Positions 59,010-64,000 of a stretch of 64,000 nucleotides of DNA are shown here, piece by piece. Made by a program: the position numbers and the translations under genes. This DNA comes from Doris montereyensis (taxonomy: Eukaryota; Mollusca; Gastropoda; Nudibranchia; Dorididae). The notes under the pieces were generated by a model that searched no databases, was not told the origin of the DNA, and saw only the letters and a program-made list of their open reading frames with translations. The stretch is taken from NCBI GenBank assembly GCA_037039925.1, contig JAXRKP010000559.1, positions 58,501 through 122,500 on the forward strand, written 5' to 3'. Numbering within the stretch: position 1 is the stretch's first letter; every line of letters starts with the position of its first letter.

Positions 59010-60285
59010 TTGTCTTCACACTACATTATGTACTAACTTAGATCTACTTATCTTTTCTAATCTACTTTCCTAGATCTATACATTAATTATATATTCTAAG
59101 TAACATTTGTTTTAATTTAGATACTGATTTATTATTATATTTTTTTACGGAAAATGTGATAATTCACTGACAATTTCCTTTCAATTTATGGATTGATTAG
59201 ACAATTGCAGAATTGATGAGAATCTGCGAAGGGATACATCCTGCAGTGGAAAGAGACAAGAATCACTCAAGATTGACTGTTCTATATCTTGATGTTTGAT
59301 GTTTATGTGACATCCAAGTCAAGATGTCCCGTATCCTTGGATGTCTTTTCCCTCTTTTTTTATCTTAAAATTTGTTTTAACGCGCTTTCTACTCTCTAGA
59401 TTTCCACGGCTGTCCCTTGCTGCAATTATCTGTTTTCTGTCCGTTTTTTCGTGGATTTTTTTTTTCATTCAACTTTGAAAGTGTTTTTATTGTATAATGT
59501 AATAATGTAATGAACACGCTTGCAGAATGCAACACCCCAGCACTCGCAAATATTGCCATGAGAAAGGCCGGTCCAGGGAAACATGGAGGATCGGAGAACA
59601 ATGGAAAGGGAGATAAAACAACAAGAATGGAGATGGGGAGAGGTCAGAAAGCGAGCAGAAAACTGAGAATGATATCTTTGACGTCCCAGGTCTCGGACAC
59701 ATCACATAGGATATGGGTGCTAATAGAGAGGGTGCGCTTTTGCCGCTTTTCCCTTGTCTTTCCTTAATTTCATTGGTACATCCACTTTGGTGACTCGAGA
59801 AGTTAATTCGTAGGAAATCATAATGTGTTGGGCGCGCTAAAGTGGATTTCTCTCCTTTTCTGCAACCACCTCCGCCCCTCTTCAAAAGGGTGAGAAGAGA
59901 TAACTAAGAGCTGTGCTAAATTTCGATCACCTTTCTTGCATCAAGTTCGTTGCGTGACAGTGACACACTGTCTGTATGTGCGCACATTTTTACATGTGTT
60001 CACAGATTTCTAAAAATGGATCTCGAAGCCTTGATGCCGAATTTACTCTGTCGCCTCCAATCCTCCTTTCACCTTTCCCCTTTCCTCTCCTTGAACAGGG
60101 GGAGGAAAGGAGGCGAAACGCAAAACCACTTTGTTGGCACCCTTACTTTCGTTATCTTATGGATGACTTGACGTCATTATGAAAGTAAATGTGAGATTTT
60201 TTGTTTTGTATTCTTAATACATCGCACTTTTATTCTTTCTGTTATTTATTATTTATGATTGGCATGTGTAAAAACAACAACTAAT
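59010..60285. other. No gene seen
   Basis: AT-rich, with short overlapping frames (59487-59885 minus, 59510-59767 plus) lacking domains. Confidence 0.4.
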
Positions 60286-60291
60286 ACAAGC

Positions 60292-60450
60292 ACCGGTAGG
60301 CCAGTCGGTAGAGCGTCTGACTACCACCCGGAAGTTTTGAGTTCGATCCCCAGTGCCGGTAATTTTGTTCTGGACCTCCTTACGCGAAATAAGTAGCTAC
60401 GTTAATTCAGACTTAGCGAAACTAAAGGCGGTATGGAAAGATATAGTATA
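60292..60450 (+). repeat. tRNA-derived SINE, second family, well-preserved head
   Basis: 60292-60361 can fold as a tRNA: acceptor ACCGGTA with TGCCGGT (one G-T), D-arm CCAGTCGGTAGAGCG, and T-arm GAGTTCGATCCCCAG. The anticodon and T stems are imperfect. It is followed by a body (CAGACTTAGCGAAACTAAAG, GGTATGGAAAGATATA) shared with 53902-54045, so it is a SINE rather than a tRNA gene. Confidence 0.75.
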
Positions 60451-60528
60451 CTACCACATCATGCGGTATGCCTAGAAAGAATCATGAATTTCTGATTACT
60501 CTTCGATCAACTATGGGACTTACCTTAC

Positions 60529-60666
<138 letters not shown>

Positions 60667-61586
60667 GGGCATTTTTTGGATAACAGTGACTGGATGATTA
60701 TGATTATAATAATGATAACGATGAAGAAGATGATAATGGTAACGATGAAAAGACGATACTGATCAAGATGACAATGACGACAATGACGACGATGATGATG
60801 ATGGTGAAGATGATGACGAGGATGATGCCGATGATAACGACGACGATATTATGATAATGCCAACGACGGTGATGATGGTAATGATGATGATTGTGATGAT
60901 GATAATGATGATGATGGCAATGAGGGCGAGGATGATAATGTTGATGATAATGGTGGTAATGATAATAATATTTAATAGTAAGAACTTAAATACGCATTAT
61001 ATTCATAATACTGTACTATGCTTTATATGCTTTCCATTGTTTAAAAACATAGATAATGTCATTAATTATAAAGTAAAAGAAATAAAGAAAGACATTAAAG
61101 TGTAAACTAATGTATAAGAATTAGGGGTGTTTTAAATACAGTAGAAATACTTAAAACCCAAATTTTGGGGACCCTCTAAACCATTTTGGTTTAAAGGTAT
61201 TTTGGTTTAAAGCAAGTTCCCTTCTTTGCGATGTTTTTAAAGGGGTAACTATGTTTGGATTGGGTTGTTTCCATTTTGTTAATGTTGATGAATAAAGAGG
61301 TCCTCTTGGTGACCATAATAATAATAATGTATTGTAATTGTTTTGATTGTTGGATTGTTGTTGTTTTTTTTTTTGTTTTTTTTGGAGGGGTTTGTTTTTT
61401 AAAGTTTTTTTGTTTGTTTTATTTTTTATTTTTCCCATTCATACTCTCATTCACACTTAATACAAAATACAGATTTGGATCATCAGGTATTCATCTTTCA
61501 TTCAGTCTCTTCATCTTTATTTCATTAAAACAAGAAAAAAAGGAAAATAGGAAAGGTGAGGGAAAGGGGTGGGATAGGGATACAAC

Positions 61587-61772
61587 TTATAAGGCGTTCT
61601 TGAAAAAGTTTGTTATAGATGTTTGACGTGATTTTTTAGACGGAGAGCCTATCCACGTTTCTTCACGAGCCTTTTGTAGCCTCTCCCTGTCCTTCAAAAT
61701 GGTTGATAATGTTGAGTTCGGGAAGCCGTGCTTTTTACATATCTCCGTCTTGTTTAATTTCTTTTCGTCCAC
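61587..61772 (-). pseudogene. Tigger/pogo transposase remnant: N-terminal HTH joined to C-terminal tail
   Basis: 61 codons. Residues 8-33 (KTEICKKHGFPNSTLSTILK then DRERLQ) are the psq/CENP-B-type helix-turn-helix that binds the element's ends. Residues 45-61 end in SKKSRQTSITNFFKNAL and a stop. QTSITNFF (50-57) fits the PCNA-binding consensus QxxIxxFF, reported for pogo transposase C-termini. The central second DNA-binding domain and the DDE catalytic domain are missing. The frame begins at GTG with no ATG upstream before a stop, so the protein as read is not obviously initiated. Confidence 0.7.
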
Positions 61773-62118
61773 TTCGAAAGAATATTGAGTTTAAAATCCA
61801 ATGTGTATGCACAGTGTTTTCTTTTAGACATCTTTGACTGGCTGAATTAAAACTAAAAAAACCAGAAACGATCAAAAGTTCTCGTGATGATAGTGATAGT
61901 GATAAATGAATTAAATGAATGATGCACAGCAACTGGGAGACGAACTGAATGGAAATGAAACGCATCAATGCTAAACTCTACACACCCCTATCCCCGTGTT
62001 GAAAAAGGCCTAAAACAAAGCAACACACACACACACATGCGCGCGAACACACATACCAACGAGTACACACTTAAACGGTGTACCAATGCAAAGCTATCTA
62101 CATTACACTTAGGCCTAG

Positions 62119-62144
62119 GCGTACACAATAACTCGTTATTGTGT
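62119..62144. repeat. Perfect 12-bp inverted repeat, 2-nt loop
   Basis: GTACACAATAAC and GTTATTGTGTAC around TC, with further imperfect pairing outside (TAGGCCTAGGC and CTTAGACTTAGGCCT). Inside the Tigger element. Confidence 0.85.
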
Positions 62145-62599
62145 ACCCTTAGACTTAGGCCTTACCACGTGCTTACAACACTATCACGGGCAAGCAAGAA
62201 CATCTCGCCTGCGTAGTGCGTGGTTCCACACCCCACCTCCCCTTCCCGTGCCAGTCCCCCGCTGTCTTCCCTGTGATTGAAGGGTTTGACTACCACCCCC
62301 TCCCCTCATCTCCTCAGTTACGCTCTTTATTTCATATCGATAGGCATTACGTGTGACCAAGTGTGACCCCTTTGCGGAATTATTGAAATTGAAGAGGATG
62401 AAACGAAAGAAAAAGGGGGAAAGTTGTTTCGGTTTAAAAACATTTGCGCTTAGAAGCATTTCGGTTTATCATACGAACTGATACAAAGACAAAGAAGAAA
62501 CTTGTACAATTTATCAATTTCTTTGCGGTTCATCGACTTTTTCGGTTTAGCTTCTTTCGGTTTAAAGTATTTCTACTGTAATCAGTTTAAAAATTTGGT

Positions 62600-63250
62600 T
62601 ATGGTAAAATTAAATTTTAAATGAGGCTAACTTTTCCCAAATTTGAAATTACGTATAGGTCTATAAAAATACTTTCATAAACTATCCTTATACGCCGATT
62701 GGAAAACCTGGCCTAGATTATTACGAATAATAAGTCTTTTAAAAACGATTTCTCAAAGATTTTGGATAACAAGAGGACAGTTGGAAACAGTTCGAAAGTT
62801 CTTAAATTTATTTTCATCCAGTCCAGTTGGTTTTTTTTTTAGATAAAAGTAAGGGTTGTTACGAGATCAACTTAAAAACCATTAGGGATAACTCCTGACT
62901 GGAGTGAGTCATTAACAATGCTTGTTATATAAAGTAACAGTTCATCCTTGGTAAAGGATCGAGATCACAAAGCTGTGGTAGTGGTAGGCTGTTCAAAATA
63001 ACCGTTTTCACTTTTTTCTGAAGTTAGTGTGAGTATATCGAGTGATGTTCCTGAAACGCTTTAAATTGGGCCAGGGGGGGAGTTATGTTAGCTTGTCCAG
63101 TTTGATTTGTATTGTTTCAGATTTTCTTTTCAAATGTTCCATAAACTTCCCACAATAGGCTACTCCAAAGAATTTCCACTAGGCATAGGTAGAAGAGTTT
63201 CTTTACTGTTGTCCAGAATTTCATCCCATTCTTTGAAAAGTTCCTTGCAC
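62600..63250. other. AT-rich spacer, no gene seen
   Basis: No exon-like frame or recognised repeat between the Tigger element and the transporter copy 2 downstream region. Confidence 0.4.
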
Positions 63251-63299
63251 GATTTTTTGTCCAATTTTGTAAGATAAAAGATGATGCTAATCACGATTA

Positions 63300-63527
63300 T
63301 AACGATAAGGATGCTGCTGATGGTGATGAAGATTAGGATGATGATGGCGTATAATTGAAAGAATGAAGTATGGCATGAGAAAGCAAACAAAGGGTTGAAT
63401 AAAATTTACGTAAAACAAACAATGGCATAAAAATTCAATTTATTCTTCAGTTCACACAACCTGCATTGTAATACGAACCGCAGTATACCCTTAACATTAA
63501 AGTTAATATTTAGATCCCACCTAATTA
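63300..63527 (-). other. Downstream flank shared by the two transporter copies
   Basis: Contains GGTGGGATCTAAATATT, AATAAATTGAATTTTTATGC, TTTCAATTATACGCCATCAT and CATCCTTATCG-type ATC repeats. These are collinear with 53389-53600 and show that the duplication includes 3' UTR and beyond. Confidence 0.7.
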
Positions 63528-64000
63528 TTAACAATCGGGTAGAAAACAAATGACCAATATCAGACCTATCAGCATCACCAACGAAGCACTAGAGAATAAT
63601 GAGAACCACCCAAAAGCATACAGTAGAGACTCAAGGATCGGAGGTGCTGTCAAGTCCAAAATGATTCCTGCCGTCAGAAGCATTCCCACATTAGCAAAGG
63701 CATTCTGGGAACTGAATAAAGTAACTGTGGCCATGATAAAACACCAGAACTGGGCACAGCTGATCGCTGCTAGGAAGACAGTCAGCACTCCGTAGACCCA
63801 TTTGCCGAGCATTGACGAAAAAAAAAGATAGAAGTATTAGAAGCAAATTCCCGCCCAGTATGACTGAAATACCGATCATACTTAGCTTGACGCCAATTCT
63901 GTCCATAATATAGCCAGACAGAACTCTAGCGATAGCAGCGTAAAGAACCACCACAGAAGCCATGTTTGTAAAGAAATGGTCATTGCCGACTTGAAATTCC
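63528..64000 (-). pseudogene. C-terminal half of an MFS transporter, frameshifted (copy 2, runs off the window)
   Basis: The minus strand from the window edge reads FQVGNDHFFTNMASVVVLYA, ARVLSGYIMDRIGVKLSM and GISVILGG. A frame change around 63,822-63,855 follows, then MLGKWVYGVLTVFLAAISCA, NAFANVGMLLTAGIILDL and SLVMLIGLILVICFLPDC with a stop at 63528. Compared with copy 1, a short duplicated CTTCTATA-like segment and small indels explain the frame change. Nearly identical in order and length to 52930-53388; the start lies beyond the window. Confidence 0.75.

Larger units (their letters stand above)
61139..62578 (-). mobile_element. Tigger/pogo DNA transposon, complete ends, core deleted
   Basis: 1,440 bp with ends CAGTAGAAATACTTAAAACC and, inward from the right, CAGTAGAAATACTTTAAACC, flanked by TA on each side. 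Subterminal TTCGGTTTA words recur on the right (62429, 62457, 62541, 62554), possibly transposase-binding sites. It contains one short transposase-derived frame (61587-61772). The rest is non-coding, including CA-rich sequence and a perfect hairpin. Confidence 0.9.

Noticed and set aside
59487..59885. 132-codon minus frame
   Set aside because: No domain, overlaps an equally long plus frame, no splice or poly(A) context.
60292..60361. Functional tRNA gene
   Set aside because: Acceptor stem pairs, but the anticodon and T stems are imperfect and the downstream body is shared with the SINE at 53902.

Overview
This is a 64 kb piece of an animal nuclear genome. It is AT-rich and intron-containing, and it is crowded with simple-sequence tracts, SINE-like repeats, LINE fragments and small foldback DNA transposons. 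The repeat style (long GA/CT, TA and GACA tracts, RTE-like LINEs, tRNA-derived SINEs, many AGATCTAGA words) and the encoded proteins suggest a marine invertebrate, most likely a mollusc, perhaps a gastropod. That assignment is an inference. Nothing looks bacterial or viral.

Only one intact protein-coding gene can be reconstructed with confidence. It is a minus-strand, five-coding-exon gene at 7,170-19,019 for mitochondrial N6-trimethyllysine dioxygenase (TMLHE, first enzyme of carnitine synthesis). All exon junctions are in phase and together give 418 residues with the Fe(II) triad, the 2-oxoglutarate arginine and an N-terminal zinc motif. Its introns hold an antisense LINE, a tandem cluster of a 160-180 bp repeat, and a Tigger-like element inserted into one of those repeats.

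Layout: 0-6.7 kb holds minisatellites and a cluster of four tRNA-derived SINEs, one split by another repeat. 7.2-19.3 kb is TMLHE. 20.6-25.7 kb holds microsatellites and a second, longer copy of the same LINE family. 26-32 kb is mostly repeats, with one unrecognised but well-spliced exon (32,024-32,253). 33.5-37.3 kb holds fragments of other LINEs and of a piggyBac transposase. 38.3-42 kb is microsatellite-rich with a diverged tandem repeat. 43.6-50.1 kb holds 69-73 bp arrays, a piggyBac deletion relic, and a pair of paralogous minus-strand genes or fragments of unknown function (44.2-45.0 and 49.5-50.1 kb). 52.7-53.6 kb (+) and 63.3-64.0 kb (-) are convergent copies of the C-terminal half of a major-facilitator transporter, both with broken frames. 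Between them lie an RTE 5' fragment, nested foldback elements, a tRNA-like sequence inside a foldback, and a complete Tigger/pogo deletion element with matching inverted repeats and TA duplication.

I found no multi-gene novel system. The most interesting items are the Tigger relic that joins a helix-turn-helix directly to a PCNA-binding-type tail, the unknown paralogue pair beside the 69-73 bp arrays, the inverted transporter duplication, and the foldback element carrying Pol III-type boxes.
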